Assembly: GCA_017591395.1 (NCBI GenBank)
Contig: WEDG01000467.1
Location: forward strand, 1-64,000
Direction: 5' to 3'
From: Schistocephalus solidus
Lineage: Eukaryota; Platyhelminthes; Cestoda; Diphyllobothriidea; Diphyllobothriidae
Length of the DNA stretch: 64,000 nucleotides
A program made the translations under genes and the position numbers. The notes beneath the pieces were generated by a model, which saw only the letters and a list, made by a program, of their open reading frames with translations, did not search any database and was not told the origin of the DNA. Shown one piece after another: positions 12,124-25,800 of the stretch. The stretch's first letter is position 1. Each line of letters starts with the position of its first letter.

Positions 12124-12560
12124 ACTCCTCGGGAGAGCAGGGTCAGCCGAGAAGCAAGTGGGGCAGGAATTACTCATTTAGTCCTCCGCGGCCAGGCATG
12201 GGACCAAGAATCACCCGGGATAAATTCCAGAGCAATTAGAGTTAGCGTTAAGAAAAGGTTAGGGTAACATTTGGAGTAAGGTTAGGGTCTGGGAAAAGTT
12301 AGGCTTAGTGCAGATGGAGAAGATACGATCGCAGGAACAATAATTTCGTTGGCCTGACGTTTTCGGATTTTCGTGCGGACATATCATCAGAGACCATCAC
12401 ATATTAGTTTTAATACTAGGGTTGCGGTTACGGTTAGTTTAGGGTAAGAACGCGGAAATATTTATCCTTCCTGCAATTCAGCGCAAGGTCAGCTGTATTA
12501 CGGGGGAAGTTTGGCTCCTTTTCCCGGGTTCTGTGGTAATAGGCCATATAAATAGTCCCG
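12124..12560 (+). repeat. Dispersed repeat family C, copy 2, interrupted
   Basis: The same blocks occur as at 7290-7545, but about 100 bases (12305-12405) interrupt the GTTAGGG-rich middle. The insert is the Penelope-type ribozyme remnant. The GTTAGGG-like runs recall telomere repeats but are not a regular tandem. Confidence 0.6.
12305..12405 (-). ncRNA. Second Penelope-type hammerhead-like remnant
   Basis: On the - strand it reads GTCTCTGATGA, a diverged stem II region, then GAAAACGTCAGGCC. It is homologous to the motif at 9690-9786 in core, GTC cleavage triplet and flanks (AACAA...TTGGNCTGA on the other strand). It sits as an insertion inside repeat family C. Confidence 0.45.
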
Positions 12561-13982
12561 ACCGTTAGCGACAGCAGTATTTCAACCAAGTTAAGAGTCC
12601 ATCGCTTACGCTGTGTTCGTCAGCGCGAGGCTCCGGGGTGCGCCTGAGCTATGCCCTGTTGCAGCAAAGTATTTAAGACCAAGCTATCGTTTGGCGAAGC
12701 GGTTTCAGCAGGTCAAAGACTGAGTCGCACGATGCGCAAGCAATCCATTGGAGAGAGAAGGTTTAATTGAGGTCGCCACGTCAAATAGACTTTCACACTG
12801 CTTTATTTGGTTACGGCTAAGCTCCGGGTTCCAGATTAGCACAGACTATATAGCTGTCGGCGAGTGGTACGCATTTTAACTCCTACAAGGTGTATTCCAT
12901 TACCTGGGTAAACATTCTCGTCCGCAACGCTAATTCAACCTTACTCCCTCGGAATTCGGTTGTTTCTACAAATGCGTTAGGCTTTTTTGGGCTATCCTTG
13001 ATGCAATTTGTCCACACTCTAAGACATTAACTCCGTACAACGCCCTGAGGCCGTTTTCAGCAATTTTTCGCTTACCCATTGGATCTGCTCATCTCTGAGC
13101 ACATGCTGCACCCTCATAGCTTCATCTTTTGAACACGCCAGTCACCTCTTACCAACTTCCCATGATATTTCCTGTTTATGATAGACGGTTTGTCGTGGGG
13201 GGGGGGAGTTGACGTTAAGAGACGCACACTCACTACTGACCGGCTCGGGTTGATGATCAGAATTCCACATACTTCTTCCTCTACCAAGGTAGATGAGCCT
13301 CACCGACGCCCATATTTCTGAGCTGGTCTTGTTGTGACAGCCCACACTGCATCCTTTACCTGAAAATAGCCCACCTTCAGGATGCGCCCTGTGGTCAATA
13401 AATGCACTAGTTTGCTAGTTTCCTTGCCAGTTGACGTGCATGCATGCCCGGCACTCACCATACTTTCAGTATCCTTCTATCGAACCCGATCATCCTTGTT
13501 GCGCGTGCAGCCCTGGTCGTTGAAGAGCAAAAATCGGAGGCTGGAGCCAAGCTCTCAACTTGCAACGCACGTTGGAGAAGCTGCCCATACCTTCGATCTC
13601 CAGGGAGCTCCATCTTCGGCTGGTGCAACCCAAAGACGGAACGGCTAACACTTAAGGCGTGGTATTCGGATTCCAGTTCCATCAATAGGCATTTTTACCT
13701 TCCTGCAGCCTACAAAGTCTTGCATCATAACGTAGGTGCAGTGCAGGACAAGATGGCTGCATAGAACTTAAGAAAGTCGCACAGACACCGTCCGAGAACA
13801 AACGCATCCGACGAAGAAAAAGAGCCACCAGACGAAAAACATCGCCAGAAGCTCAATCGCTTCCTCCCCTCCCCCATTGAAGGGTTGACTCATGGCACAC
13901 GCAGCTACGTTGCCCGCCAAACATCCTCCAAAGGGCCGATGCAGCCAGCAAATAATAAATCAGCAAGCCGCTTCTGGTCCTA

Positions 13983-14110
13983 CTCGTACTAACACGCATC
14001 AGCCAATAAGATGCCTCGTAGATACTTCGTACTAACACTCATCAGCCAATAAGATGCTTCGTAGCTAATAACACTCATCAGCCAATAAGATGCTTCGTAG
14101 CTTCGTAGCT
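13983..14110 (+). repeat. Three-copy minisatellite
   Basis: The segment ACACTCATCAGCCAATAAG with ATGCTTCGTAG occurs three times in a row with changing spacing (units about 40-48 bases). Confidence 0.85.
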
Positions 14111-16864
14111 AAAACTCCGATAGTCACTCACGTACACACTTATCAACGCGTACTCTGTCAGAAGGTGCATAATAAAACTGCGTCTTGCACAGGTCCTCAT
14201 GCGCCTGCCGGACGCAAATTACTCGTAGGCGATTGAGTCTTCTTCGTAGTTCAGGCCGTCAGACTAGTACTGACCGAGGTTATTATTGTAAATTAGGATT
14301 GATAGTCCTCTAGGCTAGAGATTTTCTCCTTCCCATGTAGTTTTTAACTCGCTGATTCAGTCCACGAGAGTGCTCACATGCCCCCGCCCCCCGTTGGTTG
14401 CCATGCCTATGCCTGAATAGCCTATTGTGAAAACGTGCATAACGCCCTTCAAGCAGGTGTTTCACCTTCAGTCATGGAAACCGCTTTGTTACATGAGCGA
14501 ATCAAGTTTGGAGGCCAAACACTTGTATTTAAAATCAGACGTAAGGGGTTTAAACTTCAAAGGGAGAAATTCTGAGCAAAGTTTATGTGAGTCCCTTTAC
14601 CCGCAAATTTAACCACAACACGAGCATTTTCTGGCCATTTTCCCTCCGAAAGTCGACTTCAGTATTTTATTTTGACTTCCCTTTTCTTATTTGGCCTTTG
14701 CTCTGGAGCTGGTATGTTTATCTTCTTGCCTTTCTGAACGGATCCCATTTTGGTATGCTGAGTTTCTTCGCTTTCCCGTTCGCTTCTGTCAGGTTGATGT
14801 TTCTGCTGCTGCTGTTTTCTTGTTTGTAGTCATGACACCTTTTACTCGGGGTAGTATTTAGGGCACTCAAAGGTCTACTCCCTTCCCCTCATCTCTTGCC
14901 TTTCTGACTAAATAGTTCTCAGTAAGGCATGAATGTTTTAAAGACGTTCGAAAATGACTCTATATCCCTTTTTTCATCCCAGCTACCCCCTCCTCCTCCC
15001 CCATCCCGATTATTCAATAGCTCGTTAAAGCAGGCCAGGTGTTTAGTGAGTGGGGAAGTCGAAGTTGAATGGGACACGGGAATAAGTACCTCCTCCGTAT
15101 TGCATGTGACCTTGTGCTGAATTGTAGGAGGGTACCTACTCCTCACCCTCCTTACCCTACCACTCACACTAACTCCAACAGAATTTAGCCTAAGGCCGCC
15201 GTACCTAACCTGATGTTTAACTTACGCATGCCTGTCTACATAAGAGTTGCCTGAATTTCTGTGTTAAACTGCATGCAGTTCAAGGAAGGGCAGCTAAGTT
15301 CAAAACAATATTAATTACAGGTGTTTTCCCCGTGACGAAGTCTCGATTTTACTTTTAGAAGTATGATATCGTACATTTGACCAGTTTTTCCAGTCGATTA
15401 AAACTTTCCTGAACGTAACTTCCTTGGCAATATCGTGGAGGACGTTCGAAATGTCAATGCCGCCTTCACACAGAACCACTTTGTAGACTAGTCCTTTTCT
15501 TTATTCGTTGTAAAAAATTCAAACTGTTAACCCCGTGGAACGCCACTTTATCTAAGGTTAAGCGTCTCTATAGTTTGTGTCCTATTCAGGCAAATTTGAT
15601 GTCAAAGAAAATAGTTTCCTATCTTACCTCCGAAGGATAGATGTAGCATCCAGTACCGTCAACTGGTGGAACAGTTGCTGATGAGACACGCTAGTGATGC
15701 ATTGCAGATTTCAACGTGTTTTGCGTTATTCATATCTCTTCAGCTCCACTTCACATGAAAACAATTATTCATACGTGATGGACGTCCTGACATTGCAACA
15801 GGAGGTTATAATTTTCTAAAAGACTGTCTAATTTTCTTTTAGTTGTTTTTTCTATGATTTTGCACCAAAGTTATATCAGATCTACAGGTTTGTAAACGTG
15901 GCTGTATGGACAAAGGGCAACGCATGGTTGTGCGACCGGCAACGAACTAGCGTACGACCCTACTGACCCGACAATGGTCTTATTCAGTGCTAAAAAACCA
16001 GCTCACTTGCACGATGACGGTGGGCATCTAAATTTCTTTTTATTGCCAGCATGTTTTCACCCTTTAAAATGCCCTACCTCCAATGCCACCGTTCATGTAT
16101 TACATATCTGTCTGTCGATTTTGTTCATTAGTAGGGTCACCAAATAGTTCGTTTTCGGTTAGCTGAGTCGCACAAGCATCCGCTTCCGAACAAAATAACC
16201 ACTATTTAACTGGGTGTTATAGTATGTCATATTTCATTCTGCAGAATGAATTCCTTTGTAGACGAAGCTCGGGTGAAGTCTTAACCAGTTCCTTGTCAAT
16301 TTATTTCTAAAGTTTGATTAAGATTTCATCAGGGCATTTACATCCCGCCTGATCCCCTTATTATTTATAGAACGTTTCTATTTAAAAGTTTTTTTCCTAC
16401 TATAATTATCCGGTCATAGTGAGTGCCTTCAGGTATTTTGTAGTGCCTACCATAGTCATTAACATCAAAGCACTTATGAAGGCTTACCGAGAGATGAACG
16501 AAAACTAGAATGACCATTTAAGGGTCCCTTGCCGTTCTTAGCCGGGCCCATACTGGAAAGATCCCCGATTTCAACTGAAGTTCAACGTTTTCATAATTAT
16601 TATGCTCGACAAGCTGGTCACGGTTTGTGCTCAGTGATCGAAAATGCTAAATTCGGGTCGAAATGACACTCACCTATTCTGCCTGATTACTGAACGACAC
16701 ATGACCGTTCCGGATCAATTCGATGCTCGATTCCGACGAAGTCTACCATGTTCACCGCAGCAAGCTGGGTGCAAGGGCGGAGACCTGCCCCTGAGAAAGT
16801 GATTACAGGCGTTGGTTGCATCTACTGCACTCTCCCGTTTTCCCCACGCTAGCCCGTTTTCATA

Positions 16865-17030
16865 GTCCCGTCAAGAAGCCCGGAGGCGGGAGCGGGCGCA
16901 GGTGACTGGCACGGCGTGAACCTGTACCTAGGCGCACAACCACACCCCGTCGTCCGCGTAACAGAATTTCGCCCAATAGTAAAGGGGTCGGTTAGGAGTT
17001 GAACTGATTCAGAATGCCATATAAGCCAAA
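16865..17030 (-). repeat. Dispersed repeat family B, fragment
   Basis: GGAGGCGGGAGCGGGCGCAGG, then GGCGCACAACCACACC and GAATGCCATATAAGCC, correspond to the reverse complement of family B. Confidence 0.55.
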
Positions 17031-17430
17031 TTCAGAAAAAGCAATTGCCGCCTGACTGTCCATTCTTTGAGGAGAAACGAGTTGTTCCTTTAGCTGACAG
17101 TGTTTTGAGCCCCAATCTAGAGACACTTAATGGTGGTCTATGACCAAAAGCGACGAATAATCGAGAATTTTTATCGATAAGTTGGATTGGTCATTTCTGT
17201 CTTGCTCACCAGGATTATAGACCGAGACTGGCTGGCTGGCTCCGATGCAGAACTCCGCAACGGTTAACGCCATGCTCTCGTCAGATGAAAAACTTATTCG
17301 AACGCAGTAAATTTTTTGATTCGTGGTTTGACCCCCTCCCTGTCTGGCCGCGTTTTCAGATAATGTTTATGAAGGAAGGCCCATAATGGCCACCACACTC
17401 GCTACTTTCAATTTTTTTGTTGCAGGCAAG

Positions 17431-17644
17431 ATGTCAAAGAAGGAGTTGCCATCATGCCAAAGGTCATCATTGACTGGTGGATCCTTTGAAATGACCGAAG
17501 TGGAAACCCAGTCAGCCGGGCACCGGTCTCTTTCGCTTAGGGGTACATTTGTCGAAGATCCGTGCGACGAAGGACAGATCGCAGGGAAGAAACCCGAGCC
17601 AAGCAAATGCTGTAACAAGGGCTCCTTTATTAACTTCTTGAAAG
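17431..17644 (+). CDS. PKD2: PKD2 exon 1 (cytosolic N-terminus)
   Basis: It encodes residues 1-71, a polar cytosolic N-terminus ending CCNKGSFINFLK. The donor is AAAG|GTTAGT, phase 1, and joins exon 2 to make the codon for A72 in KAIWATR, which matches the conserved stretch ahead of S1. A strong pyrimidine tract and CAG end at 17425, six bases before the ATG. Confidence 0.75.
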
Positions 17645-20600
17645 GTTAGTTTGGGAGCCCCGCTTTGATGGACGAGCGATTGATTGATGAATGGATGCGA
17701 TTTACTAGTTGTTGTTCTATTAGCACACGCATCGAAAAAAAGAAAAATTAATTTCTTTTCAGTGTTTTTATTGGAAGTGGACTAGGTAAGCAGTGAAAAT
17801 GTTCCATCGGGTGACCGACCTCATCCCTCAAAGTTATTGTATCCCTGGATGTTGAGATAAGCGAACAGGTGAGTTCCAGGAAGCAGTTCAGAATAAGAAA
17901 AAGAAGAAGAAGAAGAAGAAGAAGAAGAAGATATGGAAGGGTGACTCCTCCCCTAAAAAGACTGTGCATTCTACTGTTTACTAATCCCTGAGACCTAAAG
18001 CATTGACGCTGTTCATCAGCAAATTGCTTTGAGAGACGTTGGACACAGGGCGACGATTTTCATAGGCACCTCCAATTGAGTTCGTCACCTATGGTGAGAC
18101 TGAGAACAGCCTATGAAGGGTGGAACATTGTAGCTGTCGAGGTCTGGCTTCATTCGGTGGAAGATTTAATAAAGAATCAATATACATCCACGCTGGAAGT
18201 TTTCCCTCTCCGAAACATTGTTATTCGATGCCGCCTAGGTGCTTATGGCCACATTTAATGTTAAAATGATATTTGAAGGTACTAACAAATAATTCATGAG
18301 GGACTAGCTAGGACGCACATGAATTTAATTTAGTCTGTAGAGACAATTAAACTCTAGTCATGCTGACTGGCAGCGAATTGTATTTGCTTGCCACAAATCA
18401 GTGCCTCATAATGCACAAAATAAGTAAGGCAAAAATGTATTATTTAACATCACTCAGGGAGCAAAGGATACGTTAGCGTGTAATACGTGACATTACTATA
18501 TGCCAACGTAATGCTAACTGTATATATTGTTCTCATTTAGTGTTCGCATTCTTTGCTGGGTTAGTAGGGTCACATAATATTTTGTTGGCTGTTATGTGAA
18601 GTGGCTGACTGGTGGTCTGAGAGTCAGGCTGCGATAGCTCCTTCGTAACGTGACTTCTGGCTATCTCACACATGTGAGATGTAAGCCGTTCAACCCCCTG
18701 TTTTGTGAAATCCTGGTGCTCGTGTTTGGGGGACCAGGTCGTGTACGTAGTACATGTAGACGAGGTCACCAGCAGCTGCGCCCACTTCCACATCAGACAA
18801 CTGACCGACTCGGACAGCGGTTTGACTGTGGGGGTGGGGGAGAGAGCGAGGTCGACAGCTCAGCGCATATTCCTCACTATAAACAATCTGACGCGCTTGA
18901 AACTATCACGGTGAGCTAAAAGCCGTGGCTTGGAAGGTTGCCAACTGACGGGATAACTCGGACCGCGTGGTCAGCCCAATGGGTGTTTTGTGTGGAGTGG
19001 CTGACTGGCGGACTGAGAGTCAGGCTGCAATGGCTCCTTCTTACTGTGGCCTTTATGGCACTCTCACTCTGTGGGATCCGAGCCAGGTGTGGTGGTACGC
19101 CCAGGGGCGGCTCCGACTGCGCCAGCCACCTGCGTCCTCTCCCGCCTCCGGTCTTCTTGACTCTGTCTTGACACCGGGCTTAGGTGGGGGAGGAGGAGAG
19201 AGTGCGGTAGATGCAGCGCAAGTCTACTATCACTTTAAACTAAATCACGCGCAAGTCACCGTCCCTGCTCCACTTACCCATGGAGCATACGGTGGACATC
19301 GTCGGACTACGACGGTCGAACTGTCGTGTTGGCTGTAGACAGATCGAAATGTTGGGTCAAACGGCAAATTTCCAAGCGGCGACTATTATGATCGCCACAG
19401 TAGGCTCAAAAACCACCCCGGTTATTTTGACAATTAAAGATCGTGCAGGGTGGGCCTCATTCTTACGCTCGTCGAGGGTCTGAATAAACGTGGGTCAGGT
19501 CAGCTGGGAATGATCTCATGCATATTGGTCGGCGTGAGGTTAGGCCACCGGATCTGGCAATCCCCAAACTTGTCGGGGCAACAAAATACTGTGTGATCCC
19601 TATAACCCGACAACAAAAGCTAACCTTAAAGAAAAACAACGAATAGAACTAGGATTAGGTTGGCGCTCGCATTTTCTTCATTTACTCCATCCATTAAAAT
19701 CCAATTACACGCTGACGTCTCCTTGGTTCCCAGAGTTGTGTCACAAATTACGTTCCTGCCATTAGTAATTGCCAATTTCTCAAGGGAACCCTTGGTGCCC
19801 CAACTATTTCGGTTCCATTTGGGTACGCCAATTCCTCGAGATAGGCGCGTTTTGAAGGTCCAAGTCAAGGAGTCGGAAATGGATGGATGGCATTTACTGA
19901 GTGAGATTACATAACCAGCTGGTAGCGACGAGTCAATGAAGTTTCAGGGGAATGGCCCTGGCCCCATAAACACGAAAAAGTTTGTTCCCCAATTGATGAT
20001 TAATCACCGAGCTTCCATTGGTGCTGACGCAAGGCGGATGACAAAAACCAACCAGCAGATAACAGCAGCTGCTGCTAAAGTGCGTGAAATGGAAGAGGCG
20101 TTAGAACATGGCATGGCAGCTGGATGGGAATACCCATCGCAGTTTCGGACTCACTTTTGACTTCAACAAGGCAAAAATAATCTAATTTGTCCTTTTTTTT
20201 GCGATGTTCGATTCCACAAGGCAATCTTTTTCACAACGCCTACTTCCATGCTGCCTTCTTAGCTATTTGGGCCACCAGAAATACTGAAATCACGCGGGAC
20301 AAACAGAAGGTCATTAAAACAACTCTGCGTGACCTGGTCATCTACTGCGTTTATCTAGTTCTCGTCTTGATCAGTAAGTTGGTCTTTTTGTTTCGTTCCT
20401 TCTGGTTGATTTTGTCCGCTCAGTCTTTACTAGTGCTGAGAAATGATATGAGATAGCAGACTTTGATGTGACTAACCTCCATCAGCTCCAGTCTGGAAAA
20501 CTCCTCAGTCCACTCTGATTTACGTAAAAATAGGGCACAGTATTTAAATTGATTTGAAAGAATTGGAAATATTATTGTCGATAACTCAAGAGTTCCAAAA

Positions 20601-22847
20601 TCATAAGGCAGGGCAGATAGGTACAGCCAGGGACCAATGTCCTGAAATGTTTACCTAAATCCGGAAATGCTTGTTCGATTAGGATAGATTACATAAGCGG
20701 GGTTGTAAGATTGATCATCGTGTGACATAATCCAATGATATTATAGATACGTCAAGATATCGGCTTTTGAATTCACCTCTTTTCCACAGGCTGCGAAAAC
20801 CGCACACGGTAAAAAAATGCCAAACTTAAATATCAGTCTTTTTTATTGATTTAACATGCCCTTATAAATTTATACGTTTTATAGAAAACCTGCTTAAAAG
20901 TATACTTTTTAGACCTTATTCGATAGCAAATAATGTCTCCTCTACATTTTATACCCGAAGAAATACAACTTTTCAGTTTGAAAATTTTCCAATCATTTTA
21001 TTTTTTTACTGTACAATGTCCATTCAAATTGATTCATGTCTGTTCATTTATTAATGCCCACCATGAGGTACACACCATAGTCCACACCCATTGCAAAATG
21101 TGGGGTATTTTCTTACTACCATAGATAAATTTGAATTTTCTTTACTTGGAAAGCCTACAGTTTGTAAATTGAAAACCCTAAACGCAGACAAGGCTGAAAA
21201 TAATACGAAAATCGGGCAACGTTTTTTAAAACCTAAACGTACCTTGTCTTAATCTGAAATTTGTAGGGGACGTGATTTTCAACCAAATGAGTAAAAGGAA
21301 TAATATTTTTGAGCATGTTTTCCATAAGAGATATTGCAAAATCAAAAATCAAAAATCAACAGAAACAATGCGTACGACCTAAGTAGTCATTTTTTACCGA
21401 GTGCGGTATTCGCAAGCAGCCGAAAAGACGTGTATTCAAAAGTCGCCATCTATATGTATCTGAAATATTATGGAATTGTGCACACGATAATCGATAAGAC
21501 AAACCCATGTAAACAATCTTTCCTAATCGAAAATGCATTTTGAATTTCGGTTAAGGTTTCACGAGGTCGGTGGTTGACTGTTGGTGCAGGAGCCTCTACT
21601 GAGGCAGAGAGTTTAAACGCGGCACTGCAATCAGTTGCAACGAACGTTATCTGGCCAGTCGGTGAAGAGGGAAATATCGATCGGCGTAATGGCACCGCAA
21701 CCTGGAGGTTTAGTCGCGCGTATTAGGTGGAACGAAGGCGACATAAGTAAGCGAGGACACTGACACCCATGAGAGCGGTTATCGACTGGCTCACCGGTGG
21801 CAGTTTACAAAAACAACATTGGACACACCCGAAGTAGAGAACATTAAACAGCTGCCAAACGCAAGACACTGATCTCAATTATTTTTTGAATTTGCTGCGC
21901 TTTTCCCTAGAGTTGCGAAAATTCCCATTAAAAGATTCAAAAGATGACTTGGTGAGCATACGCGCTGCTTTCGATAACTTCTCTTCAGGCCAGTACAGTT
22001 ATAGGGAAACGTTGGTACGCAGTAGAAATTTAAAACATGAAATCGATAATATTCATCCGTTTGTGTGGGTTGTCTGAGAGGAGGAGGATGATAAGAAACA
22101 GTGTGATAAGCGGCAGGGAGTGTTTGGTAGAGCTATTCAAGGGGAAGGGGGAGGACAGAGATGGCGCGGGAGAATGAATGCAGTTAAGCGGCCGTTGGCC
22201 AAGCTAAACGTGGAGCTTGTACGAGGTTCTTTTGTGCACACAAGACCGGCTTCTTCAACCTTATGAGAGTCACTTCTGCTGCTGCTAGTAGACGTTGACC
22301 CAGTGGCTTGGGGTAGTTTGGTGGGACCTTATAAATTACATGGAAAGCTTCGCTGGGGTCCACACTATGTCCGGTGTCAACAAGATGTGCAAGGATGGTG
22401 CTTTTTATGCTCTTGACTTCCCCTTTGTTCAGCCATGCTGGGAACTGTTCTCTTATTCTTTTTGGATAGGCGCCGACTCGTGCGACCAATATAACTTGCT
22501 CTACAGGAGCAAGTAAATGAGTAAATGCACATGGAGGTTGTCTGAGCCGGCAACCTATCCTTACCTTCACCTCGTAAAAGCGGGTTGTTTGAGAACACTT
22601 TTCCCTAGGTTGATTGGCGTTTGTCAGTGAGCCGCGTGTTTGTCGTTCTCAATATTAATCATTCTAAGCTCTGGAGGTGGTTTATGCACGGAGTTGCGCT
22701 GTGGCGGCTTTCACATATTCAATTATAATTCGCTTTCAGCTTTCAGGGCAACTGGTGTCACCGTCGGGAATTAGTGGCGGATCAGGCCTCTTTCCTTACA
22801 GCCCGTTGCTATGTTGTTTAATGTAATACAGATGGCGGGATCAGTCA

Positions 22848-22888
<41 letters not shown>

Positions 22889-25800
22889 CACATCTTATGC
22901 TCATACACAGTGCTGGACAATACATCCGGTAATGAGTGCGCTCATAGCTTTCGGCCGGTCATTTTCTCGAAATACGCGTGCCATTTAGACTTCATTTATT
23001 CCAGTATGCAAGCATAACGGACTACACAGACAGTGCAATCGTATTCTGAGCTCTTTCCGACTATTGCCCCAGCGCCACCAACTTTGAAGTCCCTTTGACA
23101 CACCCATGTTGTCGATACAGTCTTCTACCTTGCTTTTCTGTAGACAGTTGCAGTCTTGTGTTTATGATGGTAGATATTCTTCTTGAAACAGGGTTGTTTT
23201 TGCCTTCTCGTTCGCCTACAGCCATTGTTTCTTTCTATTCAGTTGCACTGCTGCCAACTATATATATGAAGACGCACTTCTATACGGACATCGTTCAGCG
23301 GTTCACCTTTCCTCCAAACTCTACCGAGAGTGAAAGTTTCAAGGTCATTAACAATCAGGAGGACATGTGGAAAGTGCGTTTTTTGTATAAATTCCATGCT
23401 ACAATGACAACTCTCCACGATCTAAGGGCCTCATTAAGCGGTTGCAGTGGTTGGCGCTTTTACGAATGGTAGGAAGCACCAAGTAATATGTCATACTGGA
23501 AACAGCTCGTTATTGTGTAAGGTTACTTGGATGCTGCATCTCGACAACTGTCGTTCTGATATCTCGACAGTTTTTTGCTTTTCGTTTTAAATCTCATATG
23601 GTATTCATGGATCGAAGCGACTTTAGGTGTGTTTTATTCCAGCAAACGTTTTCATGTTATTGTGTCCGAATCCCAGTTAAGTTATTGGATTATTTCTTAT
23701 TTCGGTTTGATGTAGACCAGGGCACGGATATGAGAGGGGGACGTGGTGCCTTGGAGCTCACTTTAGAGCCCTCTCGCGGGCAGTCGAATTGCGAATTAAG
23801 GTATATTATGATAAGGTGGAACCGACAAAGACAAGGGAGACCGGAATGGCCATTTCTGGCTTATTAGCCGTCATACCCAATCCCAAGAGTGGCACACCTG
23901 GGATTCGAACCCATGACCTTTGGTAATTGAGTTGAACGCTCTACAATTGAGCCATGGGCTCGTTTTTTGTCAGTTGCGATCGGGAATATGATGATAGTGC
24001 ATTGCTCACCGATCTGATTAAGGAACATGTCTGTTCCGTTGTGCCCTGGATCTCAGACTAGAGCCCTTGCAGGCGGTCGCATAGCGACATGTAGCATTTG
24101 TTGATAGAAAAGGAATCGACAAAGACAAGGGAGACCGGAGTGGCCATTTCTGAGTTATAAGCCGTCATCAGCCAGTCATACCCAATCCCAAGTGTAGTAT
24201 AACTTGGATTCCAGTCTCCCTTGTCTTTGTCGGTTCCTTCTTATCAACAAATGCTACATGTCGCTATGCGACTGCCTGTGAGTACTCTAGTCTGAGTTCC
24301 AGGGCACAACGGAACATAAATGTTCCTTAAGCAGATCGGTGAGCCACACACTATCATCATATTCCCGATCGCAACCGACAAAAGCAACGAGCCCGTGGCT
24401 CAATGGTAGTGTGTTCGACTAAATTACCAAAGGTCGCGGTTTCGAATCCCAGGTGTTCCACACTTGGGATTGGGTATGACTGGCTGATGACGGCTAATAA
24501 GCCAGAAATGGCCATTCCGGTCTCCCTTGTCTTTGTCGGTTCCAAATTATCAACATATGCTACACGTCGCTATGCGACTGCCTGTGAGTACTCTAGTCTG
24601 AGTTCCAGGGCACAACGGAACATAAATGTTCCTTAAGCAGATCGGTGAGCCACACACTAATCATCATATTCCCGATCGCAACCGACAAAGCAACGAGCCC
24701 GTGGCTCAATGGTAGAGCGTTCGACTCAAATACCAAAGGTCGCGGGTTCGAATCCCAGGTGTTCCACACTTGGGATTGGGTATGACTGGCTGATGACGGC
24801 TAATAAGCCAGAAATGGCCATTCCGGTCTCCCTTTTCTTTGTTGGTTCCAAATTATCAACATATGCTACACGTCGCTATGCGACTGCCTGTGAGTACTCT
24901 AGTCTGAGTTCCAGGGCACAACGGAACATAAATGTTCCTTTAAGCAGATCGGTGAGCCACACATAATCATCATATTCCCGATCGCAACCGACAAAAGCAA
25001 CGAGCCCGTGGCTCAATGGTAGAGCGTTCGACTCCAATACCAAAGGTCGCGGGTTCGAATCCCAGGTGTTCCACACTTGGGATTGGGTATGACTGGCTGA
25101 TGACGGCTAATAAGCCAGAAATGGCCATTCCGGTCTCCCTTGTCTTTGTCGGTTCCAAATTATCAACATATGCTACACGTCGCTATGCGACTGCCTGTGA
25201 GTACTCTAGTCTGAGTTCCAGGGCACAACGGAACATAAATGTTCCTTAAGCAGATCGGTGAGCCACACACTATCATCATATTCCCGATCGCAACCGACAA
25301 AAGCAACGAGCCCGTGGCTCAATGGTAGAGCGTTCGACTCAAATACCAAAGGTCGCGGGTTCGAATCCCAGGTGTTCCACACTTGGGATTGGGTATGACT
25401 GGCTGATGACGGCTAATAAGCCAGAAAATGGCCATTCCGGTCTCCCCTTTGTCTTTGTCGGTTCCAAATTATCAACATATGCTACACGTCGCTATGCGAC
25501 TGCCTGTGAGTACTCTAGTCTGAGTTCCAGGGCACAACGGAACATAAATGTTCCTTAAGCAGATCGGTGAGCCACACACTATCATCATATTCCCGATCGC
25601 AACCGACAAAAGCAACGAGCCCGTGGCTCAATGGTAGAGCGTTCGACTCAAATACCAAAGGTCGCGGGTTCGAATCCCAGGTGTTCCACACTTGGGATTG
25701 GGTATGACTGGCTGATGACGGCTAATAAGCCAGAAATGGCCATTCCGGTCTCCCCTTTGTCTTTGTCGGTTCCAAATTATCAACATATGCTACACGTCGC

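Larger units (their letters stand above)
10451..17425. other. Region upstream of PKD2, mostly unassigned
   Basis: It contains the repeats listed separately (SINE fragment, family C, minisatellite, family B fragment). No exon is supported. PKD2 promoter and 5' UTR elements, if here, cannot be picked out by eye. Confidence 0.5.

Noticed and set aside
12230..12460. Interstitial telomere repeats (GTTAGGG-like runs)
   Set aside because: The runs are irregular, differ in spacing and recur at 7.4 kb as part of family C, so they are not a TTAGGG tandem.
13983..14110. Possible hammerhead in the three-copy minisatellite (CTGATGA on the - strand)
   Set aside because: The core is followed by GAAG instead of GAAA, and no stem I or stem III can be drawn around it.
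19936..20160. 75-codon open frame with a coiled-coil-like middle in PKD2 intron 1
   Set aside because: It ends in a stop before exon 2, has no convincing splice sites, and matches nothing in polycystins; it could be a processed remnant.
23371..23376. Donor AAA|GTGCGT for PKD2 exon 3
   Set aside because: It gives phase 0, which does not match exon 4; the GTATAA donor at 23385 keeps frame and the conserved spacing.
24403..24480. Tandem functional tRNA genes
   Set aside because: D and T arms look right but there is no paired acceptor stem and the anticodon arm does not close, so these are tRNA-derived heads.
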